A DNA stretch of 64,000 bases from an uncultured Oceanospirillaceae bacterium (GCA_913057435.1 CAJXNY010000010.1:54522-118521); one strand, 5' to 3'; shown: positions 8,773-18,542, counted from the stretch's first letter. Made by a program: numbers and translations. The notes: generated by a model not told the origin, from the sequence alone.

Positions 8773-9672
8773 TTAGTCCAGGGAGCGGGTTGGCCCTCGC
8801 TCCGCCAGCACCACCGACAGGGTGCCACCGGTGATCACCAGTGCAGTGCCTGCCAGTGTCAGCAGGCCAGGCTGCTGGTCCCAGAATAGCCAGCCCCAGT
8901 AGCCCGCAAAGGCGACGCCACTGTAGCTCAGCGGTGACAGCACCAGCGCGGGTGCGTAGCGATAGGCCTGAGTATACAGCCACATTATCAACCAGACTGA
9001 GAGTCCGATTACAATCATCGGCGGCCAGGCGTGGCTGGGTATGGGGGCATCATTGAGCAATGCCAGTGGTGCTGCTGCCAGTGCTGAGATCAAAAAGTAA
9101 TAAAACAGAATCCTGTTGGTCGGCTCGCTGGCGGTCAGCTGACGGGTGGTGACAATTGATCCGGCCAGACTGAGGGCTGACCCCAGTCCTACCAGATGCC
9201 AGAAACTCAGCGTTTGCCCCTCGGGCTGTAAAATCAGCGCGATACCGGCAAAGCCGACCAGCAAAGGTACCCAGCGCAGCCCGTTAAGTTTTATTCCCAG
9301 CCAGCACAGTAACCATAGGGGTACACACAGCGGTGCGGCGTTTCGCAGTAACGCCGCATCAACCAGTGGTATATGCTCAATGGCCAGGTAATAGGTGTAG
9401 AAGCAGGCCCAGCCGCTGAGGCCACGAACCAGATGCAGGCCAGGTCGCTCAGTGCGTAGCACCTGAATACCCTGGCGGGCCAGCCAGGGCAGCAGCATCG
9501 CCAGGCTGATGCTGTATTGAACGGCCACAATCACCTCGATGCTGGCCAGAGTGGCGGTATGTTTAATCAGCGCAGCGATCAGGCTCATCAGTAGCGCTGA
9601 GGCCAGTGCCAGTAGCACGCCCAGGCCCAGATTTTTCGAGTGACTATTCAATATCGAAATGTCCTTATGCAT
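8773..9672 (-). CDS. EamA/DMT-family transporter
   Basis: A roughly 299-residue, ten-helix drug/metabolite transporter made of two EamA repeats. It shows the typical GLSGWACFYTYYLAIEHIPLVDAALLRNAAPLCVPL segment of the first repeat, and a second-repeat segment ending in GYWGWLFWDQQPGLLTLAGTALVITGG. The open frame extends further upstream, but family length supports ATG 9672. A TTG at 9651 preceded by AAGGA is an equally good start, giving 292 residues. It converges with the FlgO-family gene, five bases between stops. It is divergent from the DUF599 gene. The substrate is unknown; amino acids and metabolites are common for the family. Confidence 0.85.
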   Translation of the reverse strand: MHKDISILNSHSKNLGLGVLLALASALLMSLIAALIKHTATLASIEVIVAVQYSISLAMLLPWLARQGIQVLRTERPGLHLVRGLSGWACFYTYYLAIEHIPLVDAALLRNAAPLCVPLWLLCWLGIKLNGLRWVPLLVGFAGIALILQPEGQTLSFWHLVGLGSALSLAGSIVTTRQLTASEPTNRILFYYFLISALAAAPLALLNDAPIPSHAWPPMIVIGLSVWLIMWLYTQAYRYAPALVLSPLSYSGVAFAGYWGWLFWDQQPGLLTLAGTALVITGGTLSVVLAERGPTRSLD

Positions 9673-9795
9673 CACTTGTATTACAATGGCCGGGGCGCTT
9701 AATACAGCCCTTGCAGCCGCCTGGGTCAGCTGGGATTGCCTGATTATCTCCCCCTGTGTCCGCGCGGCGATTATAGCCAATATCTGGAAGGAACT

Positions 9796-10530
9796 ATGCA
9801 CGCAGCTTTACAATCGACGATTCAATTCAGCCAGGCTAACTGGCTGAACCTGCTGGCGTTTGGCTGGTTCCTGGTCTGTTTCAAGGGCTATATGCTGTAT
9901 GCAAAGCGGATGAGTTACAGCACCGCCTGTCTGGCCAGTGTGTTGCACCTGTATCGAACCGAATGGATGAAGCGGATGCTGGCCCGTGATATGCGTATCG
10001 CTGATGCGACGGTGGTGGCGAATCTTGAGCGCGGGGTTTCGTTTTTCGCTTCTACCACCATGCTGATTCTGGCGGGTCTGATGACGGTGATGGGCTCAAC
10101 CGAACGGGCGATCATGGTGATTGAAGACATTCCCTTTGCACTGTCGGCGACCCAGGAAGAGTGGGAACTCAAACTGCTGCTGCTGATTTACCTGTTTGTC
10201 TATGCATTCTTTAAATTCACCTGGAGCTTGCGTCAGTATGGTTTTGTCTCGGTGATGATCGGGGGAGCCCCGACCCCGTCTGAAGGATTGAGCGAGACTG
10301 AAAAGCAGGCCCATGCCACGCGTCTCGCCAAAATGACCTCCATGGCGGCTAATAATTTCAACATTGGCCTGCGCACCTACTATTTTGCCCTCGCGATTCT
10401 GGGCTGGTTTATCAATCCCTGGCTCTTTATGGCGCTATCGGCTGTGGTTACCCTGGTGCTGTATCGACGTGAGTTCAGCTCCTCGACCCTGAAAACCCTG
10501 ATGATGAGTGACGGCCATGACGCTGACTGA
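9796..10530 (+). CDS. DUF599 family membrane protein
   Basis: A 244-residue membrane protein of the DUF599 family: about four hydrophobic segments, a basic loop with the RTEWMKRMLARD motif, VANLERGVSFFASTTMLILAGLM, and a C-terminal pair of helices. The family has no known function. The start is ATG 9796 with GGAAGGA directly upstream, giving a normal N-terminus. The last 14 bases overlap the start region of the downstream thioesterase, so the two are translationally coupled. With the two thioesterases it forms a three-gene operon. Confidence 0.8.
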   Translation: MHAALQSTIQFSQANWLNLLAFGWFLVCFKGYMLYAKRMSYSTACLASVLHLYRTEWMKRMLARDMRIADATVVANLERGVSFFASTTMLILAGLMTVMGSTERAIMVIEDIPFALSATQEEWELKLLLLIYLFVYAFFKFTWSLRQYGFVSVMIGGAPTPSEGLSETEKQAHATRLAKMTSMAANNFNIGLRTYYFALAILGWFINPWLFMALSAVVTLVLYRREFSSSTLKTLMMSDGHDAD

Positions 10531-10993
10531 TATGCAGCTGCAGGGGCGTTGCCAGCGTTTTTTAGAAGCCCAGCCCCATATGCGAAAACTGGGGCTCAAG
10601 GTTGTCAGTGCCTGCCCCGGCGTGGTGGTGATTGAGCTGCCGGTGCAGGCAGAATTGTTCAGTTGTGATGTGAATACTTATCTGCATGGCGGCGTACTGA
10701 CCACCATGGTGGACCATGCCAGCAGCGCGGCCACTCTATGTGCTGTGGAGGATTACGAACTATGCCCGACGCTGGATTTGCGCATTGATCATATGTCGCG
10801 CCCGGCCCAGGATAAGCCGCTGTTTGTGGAGGCCGAGTGCTACCGGGTGACTCGCAAGGTACTGTTTACCCGTGCGACGGTCTATCAACTGACCACGGAG
10901 CAGCCCATCGCCTATGCCATCTCTACCTTTATGCGGCCTGACCCCGGTGCCACTGACCCGGCCTTTAAAGCGATTATTGAGGGGGATGACTGA
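10517..10993 (+). CDS. PaaI-family hotdog thioesterase, first of a tandem pair
   Basis: A 158-residue single hotdog domain. The key motif is YLHGGVLTTMVDHASSAATL, where HGG plus the Asp in the following helix form the acyl-CoA active site of the PaaI family. A CPTLDLRIDHMSRP strand follows. It is likely a cytoplasmic acyl-CoA thioesterase; the acyl chain is unknown. The start is uncertain: ATG 10517 is given, GTG 10508 is in frame. Both lie inside the end of the DUF599 gene, and the stop overlaps the next gene's start as TGATG, so all three are coupled. Confidence 0.85.
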   Translation: MTLTDMQLQGRCQRFLEAQPHMRKLGLKVVSACPGVVVIELPVQAELFSCDVNTYLHGGVLTTMVDHASSAATLCAVEDYELCPTLDLRIDHMSRPAQDKPLFVEAECYRVTRKVLFTRATVYQLTTEQPIAYAISTFMRPDPGATDPAFKAIIEGDD

Positions 10994-11430
10994 TGAGCCC
11001 TGTATTAAACCAGCTGGTGAGCCAGGCCCACGCGGACGGCGAGTACCAGCCGCTGATTGATCTGATTCCCTATGCCAGCATTATCGGGGTGGAATGTCAG
11101 CGCTATGGCGAGGAGATTGTGTTCCGCCTGCCCGCTAACCCGGATAATATCGGCAACCCGATTTTGCCTGCACTGCATGGTGGTGTCATCGCTTCGTTTA
11201 TGGAACTGACGGCGGTGTTTCAGTTGATGCTGCAACTGAATACGCCGGTGTTGCCGAAGATCGTCGATTTTTCGGTGGACTATATGCGTGCCGGGCTGGA
11301 TAAAGACACCTTTGCCACCTGTGAAGTACAGCGCCAGGGGCGACGGGTCTCTAACTGTTCAGTGATTGCCTGGCAGGATCGTAAACGCCAGCCGATCGCC
11401 AGCGCACGGGCACATTTCCTGATGGACTGA
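10993..11430 (+). CDS. PaaI-family hotdog thioesterase, second of a tandem pair
   Basis: A 145-residue hotdog-fold protein with ALHGGVIASFMELTAVFQL and a PKIVDFSVDYMRAGLDKDTFATC strand. The usual acidic residue after HGG is Glu here (SFMEL) where the upstream partner has Asp (TMVDH), so the two are diverged rather than a recent duplication. They may form a heteromer or have different substrates (inference). The ATG overlaps the upstream stop. About 165 bases separate it from htpG, which has its own heat-shock promoter. Confidence 0.85.
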   Translation: MSPVLNQLVSQAHADGEYQPLIDLIPYASIIGVECQRYGEEIVFRLPANPDNIGNPILPALHGGVIASFMELTAVFQLMLQLNTPVLPKIVDFSVDYMRAGLDKDTFATCEVQRQGRRVSNCSVIAWQDRKRQPIASARAHFLMD

Positions 11431-11484
11431 GCGTTGCTGGCAATGAATTGTCGGTACTGGGAAAAATTTTTTCAAAATCAGCCC

Positions 11485-11512
11485 CTTGAAAAGTTTTCAG
11501 TGGCCCCCATCT
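11485..11512 (+). promoter_or_regulatory. Sigma-32 heat-shock promoter of htpG
   Basis: The -35 element CTTGAAA (11485-11491) and -10 element CCCCATCT (11505-11512) are separated by 13 bases, a near-perfect match to the RpoH consensus. It lies about 85 bases before the htpG start codon. Confidence 0.9.
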
Positions 11513-11597
11513 CTGTTGCAACTGAACCTGAAGGTGTGTTGTTGCCAGTATGGCGGGCGCACCTTATCACTGTTAAGAAAACCAGGGGCCATCACCG

Positions 11598-13511
11598 ATG
11601 ACGACTGAAACCCGTAAAGAAACGCACGGTTTCCAGACTGAAGTAAAACAGCTGCTACAGCTGATGATCCACTCTCTGTACTCCAATAAGGAGATCTTCC
11701 TGCGTGAGCTGATCTCCAACGCATCGGATGCAGCCGAAAAGCTGCGTTTTGAAGCCCTGTCCGATGGCAGCCTGTACGAGAACGATGGCGAACTGCGTAT
11801 CCGTGTCAGCTTCGATAAAGACGCGAAAACTCTGACCATCGACGACAACGGCATCGGCATGACCCGTGACGAAGTGGTTGAAAATCTGGGCACCATCGCC
11901 AAGTCCGGTACGGCCAGCTTTCTGACCAACCTGACCGGTGATCAGACCAAAGACAGCCAGCTGATCGGTCAGTTTGGTGTTGGCTTCTACGCCTCTTTCA
12001 TCGTTGCCGACAAAGTAGACGTATTTACCCGCCGTGCCGGTGCTGATGCGGCTGAAGGCGTGCACTGGGCATCTGCCGGTGAAGGTGAGTTTGATATCGC
12101 CACCATCGACAAGCCAGAGCGCGGTACGCGCATTGTGCTGCACCTTAAAGACGAAGAAGAAGGCTTTGCCGATGGCTGGAAGCTGCGCCAGCTGGTGCGT
12201 CAGTTCTCCGACCATATCTCCCTGCCGGTGATCATGGAAAAAGAGATCATGCCGACTGAGGAAGAAGGCGAAGACGCTGAAGTTAAGGTCGAAGACGAAA
12301 CCGTCAACAGCGCAACGGCACTGTGGACGCGTAACAAAGGCGACATCAACGACGAAGAGTACCAGGAGTTCTACAAGCACATCTCCCATGACTTCGCCGA
12401 TTCCCTGACCTGGGCGCATAACCGCGTTGAAGGCAACATGGAATACACCAGCCTGTTGTACCTGCCAGAACGCGCACCGTATGACATGTGGAACCGTGAT
12501 GCACCTAAGGGTCTGAAACTGTACATCCAGCGTGTCTTCATCATGGATGAAGCCGAGCAGTTCCTGCCGCTGTACCTGCGTTTCATTAAGGGTGTGATTG
12601 ACTCTAATAACCTGTCTCTGAACGTATCCCGTGAGATTCTGCAGAAAGACGCTAACGTCGATAAGCTGCGCACCGCGCTGACCAAGCGTGTACTGGATAT
12701 GCTGGGCAAGCTGGCGAAGAAAGATCCGGAAAAATACGCCACGTTCTGGAAAGAGTTTGGTGGTGCACTGAAAGAAGGCCCGGCTGAAGATTCTGCTAAC
12801 AAAGATAAGATTCTCAAGCTGATGCGTTTCGCTTCGACTCATAACAGCTCTGCTGAGCAGACTGTGTCGCTGGATGATTACATCAGCCGGATGAAAGAGG
12901 GTCAGGACAAGATCTACTACGTGACTGCCGACTCTTACAACACCGCCAAGAGCAGCCCGCACCTGGAGATCTTCCGCAAGAAAGGTATCGAAGTGCTGCT
13001 GATGTCCGATCGCATCGACGAGTGGATGATGAGTCAGGTGTTCGATTGCGATGGCAAGTCGTTCCAGGACGTTGTAAAAGGCGAGCTGGACCTGGGCGAA
13101 GCTGAGTCCGAAGAAGAGAAAAAAGAACAGGAAGATCAGGCTAAAGAGCTGGAAGGTCTGGTTGAACGTCTGACCACGGCGCTGGACGGCAAAGTGGCTG
13201 AGGTACGTGTGACCCACCGTCTGACGGATTCCCCTGCGTGTCTGGTGATCGGTGCATACGACATGGGCGCGCAGATGCGCAAGATCATGGAAGCGGCGGG
13301 CCAGGCAATGCCTGAGTCCAAACCGACTTTCGAGATCAACCCATCTCACCCGCTGATTGAGAAGATGGACCAGGAAGCGGATGAAGATCGTTTCACCGAC
13401 CTGGCACAGATCATCTTTGATCAGGCCGGTCTGGCGGCAGGCGACCAGCTGGATGATCCAGCAGCGTACGTGTCCCGTCTGAACAAGCTGCTGCTGGAAC
13501 TGAGCCAGTAA
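11598..13511 (+). CDS. htpG: Hsp90-family chaperone HtpG
   Basis: A 637-residue cytoplasmic ATP-dependent chaperone of full normal length. The N-terminal GHKL ATPase has [13 protein letters not shown] (ATP/Mg Asn), [16 protein letters not shown] and [15 protein letters not shown]. The middle domain has the conserved NVSREILQ segment, with the catalytic Arg. An acidic linker [15 protein letters not shown] precedes the C-terminal dimerisation domain. There is no MEEVD tail, as expected for bacteria. Transcription is expected from the sigma-32 promoter at 11485. A strong bidirectional terminator separates it from the convergent histidine kinase. Confidence 0.98.
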   Translation: MTTETRKETHGFQTEVKQLLQLMIHSLYSNKEIFLRELISNASDAAEKLRFEALSDGSLYENDGELRIRVSFDKDAKTLTIDDNGIGMTRDEVVENLGTIAKSGTASFLTNLTGDQTKDSQLIGQFGVGFYASFIVADKVDVFTRRAGADAAEGVHWASAGEGEFDIATIDKPERGTRIVLHLKDEEEGFADGWKLRQLVRQFSDHISLPVIMEKEIMPTEEEGEDAEVKVEDETVNSATALWTRNKGDINDEEYQEFYKHISHDFADSLTWAHNRVEGNMEYTSLLYLPERAPYDMWNRDAPKGLKLYIQRVFIMDEAEQFLPLYLRFIKGVIDSNNLSLNVSREILQKDANVDKLRTALTKRVLDMLGKLAKKDPEKYATFWKEFGGALKEGPAEDSANKDKILKLMRFASTHNSSAEQTVSLDDYISRMKEGQDKIYYVTADSYNTAKSSPHLEIFRKKGIEVLLMSDRIDEWMMSQVFDCDGKSFQDVVKGELDLGEAESEEEKKEQEDQAKELEGLVERLTTALDGKVAEVRVTHRLTDSPACLVIGAYDMGAQMRKIMEAAGQAMPESKPTFEINPSHPLIEKMDQEADEDRFTDLAQIIFDQAGLAAGDQLDDPAAYVSRLNKLLLELSQ

Positions 13512-13532
13512 TCAGCACAGCTCTTTACTGAA

Positions 13533-13572
13533 CGTAAAAATGCCAGTCAGCTTGCTGACTGGCATTTTTACG
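13533..13572. terminator. Bidirectional terminator between htpG and the histidine kinase gene
   Basis: An 18-base perfect inverted repeat (13533-13550 with 13555-13572) has a four-base loop. The GC-rich core is flanked by AAAAA and TTTTT, so it can end transcription from both sides. Confidence 0.9.
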
Positions 13573-13573
13573 T

Positions 13574-14785
13574 TTAAAGCGGCAGCTCGATGATAAACGT
13601 TGTTCCCTCACCGCGTACCGTTTCATATGTCAGCCGCCCCGCCTGTTCCTGTTCGATAATATCTTTACAGATAGCTAACCCCAGCCCGGTGCCTTCTCCG
13701 GGTAACTTGCTGGTGACAAACGGCTCAAACAGCCGACGTGCCACGGACGCTGGAATACCGGTACCGTTATCGCTCACCTGAATTTTTAGCCAGCGCTGGT
13801 CTATCGTCAGCGTGATCTCGATTCTGCCATCCCTGCGCTGTGCCTGGCGGATTGCATCGGTGGCATTTGTGATCAGATTGATCAGTACTTGTAACAGGCG
13901 GCTGAGGCTGAGATTAGGGCGGGGCAGGGTCGGACTGGCGGAGATTGTCAGGGTGGCAACGCTGGACCACTGGCGGCGGGTCAGCGTGCTGGCTTGCTGG
14001 GCAATCCCGGCAAGGTCGGCTGGCTGGCAGTGTTGTTTATCCGGGTGCAGCCAGCAGCAGGCACCCTCGGTCAGCTGGCTTATCTGCTGGATGCCAGCAC
14101 GGGACTGGCGGATCGCATGGGGTAGCTCCTGTTGCAGGTAGCTCAGTTCCAGGCGCTGTAGCTGACGGCTCAGTGTGGGGGGCAGGCTATCCGGCTCAAG
14201 CTGACTCAGCGTTTGCAGTAGTGGGGCCAGTTGCTGGTGGCTGTCATGCAGAAAGGCCAGGTTATCGCCGATGAATTGTGCCGGGGTACTCACATCATGC
14301 AGTAAAGCAGCGCACTGCCGGCCTGATTGCATCAAGGGCTGAGCCGCTTTCATTTGCTCAATCAGCAGCGTTTTTTCTGCCTGGTCCATCCCCAGCTGTT
14401 GCTGTGTTCGGGCGAGCAGCGCCAGTGTCTGGCTTAGCTCTATGGGGGACTCAAGGGTACCGGCTTGCTGGCTTATCTTGTTGTCATATTGTTTCAGCCG
14501 ACGGCTGTACAGCCAGCATGCGATCACGCTAATCAGCACTGAATGACCCAGAATGAGCAGTAAAGACGCGTTTTTTCGGTCTATATCGGGTGCTAAAGAT
14601 GATACTGGATCAGGGGTGGCCGTGAGCGCGTCGAGGGCGAGGCAGCCCAGCAGACTGATTAGCAGGCAAACCGGTATGCAGCGCCAGAGTGTCAGACGAA
14701 ACACAGAGCTAGAGTCGCGCTGTAACAAGGTCCCCATCTCCATTAGGTGATGTAGTTGATCACTCCTGTAAGGCTTTTTCCGCAT
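13574..14785 (-). CDS. Membrane sensor histidine kinase
   Basis: A 403-residue kinase. Two helices (about 33-53 and 74-93) bracket only some 20 periplasmic residues, so it has almost no extracellular sensor. A coiled region leads to the phospho-acceptor His163 in LLHDVSTPAQFIGDN, an H-box of the type seen in HK families with DVxTP. The HATPase domain has LINLITNATDAI (N), VSDNGTGIP (G1), FEPFVTSKLPGEGTGLGLAI (F/G2). The divergent response regulator at 14973 is its likely partner. The start at 14785 lacks a good ribosome site; Met15 or Met17 are alternatives. Confidence 0.9.
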   Translation of the reverse strand: MRKKPYRSDQLHHLMEMGTLLQRDSSSVFRLTLWRCIPVCLLISLLGCLALDALTATPDPVSSLAPDIDRKNASLLLILGHSVLISVIACWLYSRRLKQYDNKISQQAGTLESPIELSQTLALLARTQQQLGMDQAEKTLLIEQMKAAQPLMQSGRQCAALLHDVSTPAQFIGDNLAFLHDSHQQLAPLLQTLSQLEPDSLPPTLSRQLQRLELSYLQQELPHAIRQSRAGIQQISQLTEGACCWLHPDKQHCQPADLAGIAQQASTLTRRQWSSVATLTISASPTLPRPNLSLSRLLQVLINLITNATDAIRQAQRRDGRIEITLTIDQRWLKIQVSDNGTGIPASVARRLFEPFVTSKLPGEGTGLGLAICKDIIEQEQAGRLTYETVRGEGTTFIIELPL

Positions 14786-14972
14786 CCTGTGTGGGAGGTA
14801 TAGAGTGCTGGGGCCAGGGAATGTTCCGAGAACAACCGTAAAAACTTGCAGGGTTAAAAGCGGTCTACACTACAAATCAGATCCGCAATGACATTCCCCG
14901 TCACAGCTGTTTTCGTGCCGGGCAGAAGCGGAGCTGTCTTTCATTGTTCGGTAGGTAGTGGACCTGGAGACT

Positions 14973-15992
14973 ATGGACGGAAGTAAACCGCGTATTCTGT
15001 TTGTTGATGATGACTCCAATTTATTGGCGGGTCTTAAGCGCTCATTACGTGTACGGGGTGAGGGTTGGGATATATCATTACTCGAGAGTGCTGAGGTGGC
15101 ATTACGTAGTCATGAGAGCTACCCCTATCAGGTGGTGGTAACCGATATGCTGATGCCTGGTATGGGCGGGCTGGCACTGGTGCAGGCGTTGAATAACAGC
15201 CGTGTAGCCCCGCGCTGCATTGTGCTCACCGGCATGTCCGATCTCAATGCCGCCAGTCAGCTGATTAACACCTGCGAGGTGTTCCGTTTCTACACCAAAC
15301 CCTGTCCGCGGGATGAACTGGCATCGGCGATTGAAGCGGCGCTGTCGATGGTCGATGTGCAGATACCTGCCGTAACGGCTAAAGCAGATGTCAGTGCGCC
15401 ACCGGTGGTACTGGAGCGGGAGATTCTGGACAGCCTGTCCCGCGGGGTGCTGGTGGTCGACAGTCATGCTCGTCCGGTCTACATGAACCAGCCCGCGACA
15501 GCCCTTGTTGCTCAGCGCCGGGGCCTGTCTCTGGATATGAGTGGTGTACTGCGTGCCGGTTCTCGTCCAGAGACATTGCGTTTGCATCAGGCGCTGGCCA
15601 GTGTGATGGGAGGCGGTGAAGGGGATGGCAGTATGGCCGCTTTGACGCTGGATTGTGTCGGCTCTGGTCCGCCCCTGATGCTGGTGGTCACACCTGCGGC
15701 AGAAGAGGTTGACCCGTCTCGCCAGCACGTCATTATGTTTATTTCGGGGCTCGGGCCAGTACGGGCAGCCGCACCCTCGTCTGATATGATTGCGACGATG
15801 CTCGGTGTCACCTATACCGAAGCCCGGCTGGTGGAAAAACTGGCGAAGGGGCAGAACCTGGAGCGGGCCGCCGATGAGATGGGCGTGACCTTGTCATCGG
15901 CCAGAACCTATCTTAAGCGAGTGCAAAAAAAGACCGGTACCAGTCGTCAGGTGGACCTGGTACGGCTGGTGCTGGATATTCCGCTGCCGTAG
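14973..15992 (+). CDS. Response regulator: receiver, PAS-like and LuxR-type HTH domains
   Basis: A 339-residue DNA-binding regulator. The receiver (1-120) has acidic residues Asp12-14, phospho-acceptor Asp58 in VVTDMLMPG, Thr86 and Lys109 in FYTKPC. A middle section (about 150-250) reads as a degenerate PAS domain (ILDSLSRGVLVVDSHARPVYMNQPA). The C-terminus is a LuxR/FixJ helix-turn-helix, YTEARLVEKLAKGQNLERAADEMGVTLSSARTYLKRVQKKTG. The start chosen is ATG 14973 with GGAGA upstream; a GTG 15 bases earlier is in frame. It is divergent from the histidine kinase and upstream of the di-haem peroxidase, a plausible target. Confidence 0.88.
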   Translation: MDGSKPRILFVDDDSNLLAGLKRSLRVRGEGWDISLLESAEVALRSHESYPYQVVVTDMLMPGMGGLALVQALNNSRVAPRCIVLTGMSDLNAASQLINTCEVFRFYTKPCPRDELASAIEAALSMVDVQIPAVTAKADVSAPPVVLEREILDSLSRGVLVVDSHARPVYMNQPATALVAQRRGLSLDMSGVLRAGSRPETLRLHQALASVMGGGEGDGSMAALTLDCVGSGPPLMLVVTPAAEEVDPSRQHVIMFISGLGPVRAAAPSSDMIATMLGVTYTEARLVEKLAKGQNLERAADEMGVTLSSARTYLKRVQKKTGTSRQVDLVRLVLDIPLP

Positions 15993-16360
15993 CTTACAGA
16001 CGACGGATAACGGATAGTACCTTGTGCTGTTATTACCCTGACAGAGTCGTTTTCCTGCAAGTCTATATTCCTGTTTCCTGGCGTGATTCTCCTTTTGGTT
16101 GTCTATTTCTTTTCTTTAATTATAAGTTAATAACTATAAATATATTGAACTTATCAATGTGTATATACCTGTGTGATTTTTAATGAGTTTTTTGTGGAGT
16201 GTGTTTTTATAAAAAAATAGTGAGTTAAATTTCTGCAATCTTTCGCAAAGTTACGCATTTATACCCCCTGATTTTTCGAAAAGTAGTCCCTGTTTGGTGA
16301 CAGCCCCGCTTCGATATATAGCCTGTAATAGGTATATGGATTTCGCACGGAGCTTAAAAA
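15993..16360. other. AT-rich spacer upstream of the di-haem peroxidase gene
   Basis: No gene is seen. The part from about 16090 to 16260 is very AT-rich with long T runs, unlike the flanks, and likely carries the promoter. No -10/-35 pair could be fixed with confidence. Confidence 0.4.
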
Positions 16361-16467
16361 CGAATGGATACGCAGGTATGCGATTCGAGTTGGGCTGATA
16401 ACCACCGGTCAGAATCGGTGAGAATTAAAATTTTGCGATGAAGTAAGCGAAAGGTCAGGAGCTAATT
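16361..16467 (+). promoter_or_regulatory. Structured leader RNA candidate before the di-haem peroxidase gene
   Basis: Three successive stem-loops are visible. The first is 16361-16387 (CGAAT pairs with ATTCG, enclosing CGCA/TGCG with a bulge). The second is 16403-16420 (CACCG with CGGTG, eight-base loop). A weaker one lies near 16434-16452. CAGGAG at 16456-16461 is the ribosome site. It does not match any riboswitch consensus I know, including c-di-GMP, TPP, cobalamin and preQ1. Confidence 0.4.
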
Positions 16468-18489
16468 ATGAAAAACCAGAAGCCGAACAAACAGCGATTA
16501 CCGCTGCTTGGGCTATTACCCGTGCTGATAATGGGGGTTGTTTCACAGTCTGAAGCAGCATATCCCTCCAGTAACCCGAGTTTGCCGGATGGGATGGCGT
16601 CGTTACAGGGCGTACCTGTACCACCGGTACCCGGTATTGAAAAATATGTCAGAAATAAAGGCTATGCCGAGCTGTTAGGTAAGGCGCTGTTCTGGGATAT
16701 GCAGGTGGGCAGTGATGGTCAGGCGTGTGGTAGCTGTCACTTTAGTGCCGGGGCGGATAACCGGGTTAAAAACCAGCTTGGCCCAGGCTTGCTGGATGAT
16801 GCTAACGGGGTCTTTGATATATTACCCAGTGGTAACCAGGGTGGCGCTAACTACACGTTAACGGCGGCTGACTTCCCCTTTTATAAATTCTCCGATACCC
16901 GTGATCGTACTTCACCACACCTCTTTGAAGTGGATGATGTGGTTTCTTCACAGGGCGTATTTCGGGCAGAATTTGTCAGTTTGACGCCAGATGGGAAAGA
17001 TGAAGAGTGTACAATCGTAAATCCAGATGAAGCTGGATTCTTTGTTACCAACCCTGGTGGCTCTAAAGTAAATGTACGACGTGTAGAACCACGTAATACG
17101 CCTACCATGATTAATGCGATCTTTAACTTCCGTAACTTCTGGGATGGTCGCGCTAATAATATCTTTAACGGGGTCGATCCTTTTGGTCGTCGTAACCCGG
17201 ATGCCGTGGTCTATGGCTGGGATAAGTATTCAAACTCCCTCTCACCAGAGGAAGTGCATCTGATTAACTCATCGGCGGCATCCCAGGCCGTGGGGCCGGT
17301 GTTGAGTCCATTTGAGATGTCCTGTGATAAAAAAGGCTTCCAGCATGTTGGCCGTAAAATGTTACAGAAGCGGGCATTGGCCGGGCAGAAAGTCCATAAC
17401 CAGGACAGTGTACTGGGCTATCATGTTCACACTTCGGGTAAGGGTCTGAAGTTCAAGTATAAAACGCTGGTAGAAAAAGCCTTTAATAAACGTTACTGGG
17501 GTTCTAATCAGCCGGTGATGATTGGCGGCGAGTCATTCAGTCAGATGGAGGCAAACTTCTCACTGTTCTGGGGTTTGGCGATCCAGGCTTATGAGTCTAC
17601 GTTGATCTCCGATAAAACACCGTTTGACCGCTTTGCCAAAGGCAGCAAGCGGGCGCTGACTGATCAGCAGAAACGCGGCATGGAGATATTTGCCGGTCAG
17701 GGTAGTTGTGTCAACTGTCATGCCGGGCCTGAGTTCACCAAAGCGGCGACTCATCTGTTGCCGGAAAATGAAGAGGAAGGTCTGGTAGAGCGTATGTTGA
17801 TGGGAGATAACAACCCGTCGGTTTACGACAATGGTTTCTACAATATCAGTGTGACGCCAACCCGGGAGGATATTGGTCTGGGTAACGTTGACCCGATTAG
17901 CAATAAACCCCTGTCGTTCACCCGTCAGGCACAGATTGTGGCTGCCGGTGGCAATGCGCCTGATCCATTCGAGGTTGACCACAGTACCTTTGAAATTGAC
18001 CCGGATGTACCGCTGGATCCAAATGAGCGTAACGCGGTTGACGGTGCCTTTAAAGTGCCAGGCCTGCGTAACGTCGCACTGACTGGTCCTTATATGCACA
18101 ACGGCGGTATGGCAACACTGCACCAGGTGGTCCGCTTCTATAACCGTGGCGGTAACATCGAGTTTGAAGGTAACGGTGTTGACTCTACCGGTTCTGCAGC
18201 GGCCAAGAGTAACTTTGACCCTGATATCCGGCCACTGGGTCTGACGGATCAGCAGGAAGACGATCTGGTTGCCTTCCTGGAGTCGCTGACCGATGAACGG
18301 GTTCGCTGGGCGAAAGCACCGTTTGACCATCCACAGCTCTTCGTACCGAACGGTTCCCCAGGTGATGAGAACTCTGTAGTGGCAGACGGCACTGGCCTGC
18401 AGGGTGTAGATTCACTGTTGGAAATCAAAGCGGTAGGTCGTAACGGCCGGAAACCTTCCCAGGGTCCTGTTAAGAACTTCCTTGAGTAA
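16468..18489 (+). CDS. Di-haem cytochrome c peroxidase / MauG-family protein, extended form
   Basis: A 673-residue exported protein with a signal peptide (residues 1-34, cut near SEAA). Two c-haem sites are present: CGSCH (about residue 90) and CVNCH (about 413). NTPTMINAIFNFRNFWDGRANNIFNG is the conserved segment following the first haem in this family, and PGLRNVALTGPYMHNGGMATLHQVVRFYNRGG is the usual C-terminal block. At 673 residues it is roughly twice the classical CcpA length, with the extra sequence between the haems. A periplasmic peroxidase or a MauG-like oxidase are both possible; substrate unknown. The gene stands alone with its own leader and terminator. Confidence 0.9.
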   Translation: MKNQKPNKQRLPLLGLLPVLIMGVVSQSEAAYPSSNPSLPDGMASLQGVPVPPVPGIEKYVRNKGYAELLGKALFWDMQVGSDGQACGSCHFSAGADNRVKNQLGPGLLDDANGVFDILPSGNQGGANYTLTAADFPFYKFSDTRDRTSPHLFEVDDVVSSQGVFRAEFVSLTPDGKDEECTIVNPDEAGFFVTNPGGSKVNVRRVEPRNTPTMINAIFNFRNFWDGRANNIFNGVDPFGRRNPDAVVYGWDKYSNSLSPEEVHLINSSAASQAVGPVLSPFEMSCDKKGFQHVGRKMLQKRALAGQKVHNQDSVLGYHVHTSGKGLKFKYKTLVEKAFNKRYWGSNQPVMIGGESFSQMEANFSLFWGLAIQAYESTLISDKTPFDRFAKGSKRALTDQQKRGMEIFAGQGSCVNCHAGPEFTKAATHLLPENEEEGLVERMLMGDNNPSVYDNGFYNISVTPTREDIGLGNVDPISNKPLSFTRQAQIVAAGGNAPDPFEVDHSTFEIDPDVPLDPNERNAVDGAFKVPGLRNVALTGPYMHNGGMATLHQVVRFYNRGGNIEFEGNGVDSTGSAAAKSNFDPDIRPLGLTDQQEDDLVAFLESLTDERVRWAKAPFDHPQLFVPNGSPGDENSVVADGTGLQGVDSLLEIKAVGRNGRKPSQGPVKNFLE

Positions 18490-18542
18490 GTCCCAGCTCA
18501 TCGCAGCTGAGGAACCCCGGTTACGCTGACTGGTGGTTCCCC

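Noticed and set aside
11655..13349. A 564-codon minus-strand open frame opposite htpG
   Set aside because: It lies wholly antisense to an unmistakable htpG, has no recognisable domain or ribosome site, and is explained by the codon bias of the sense gene.
16340..16467. c-di-GMP or other known riboswitch before the di-haem peroxidase
   Set aside because: The conserved bases of the GEMM, TPP, cobalamin, preQ1 and glycine classes are absent, so only an unassigned structured leader is claimed.
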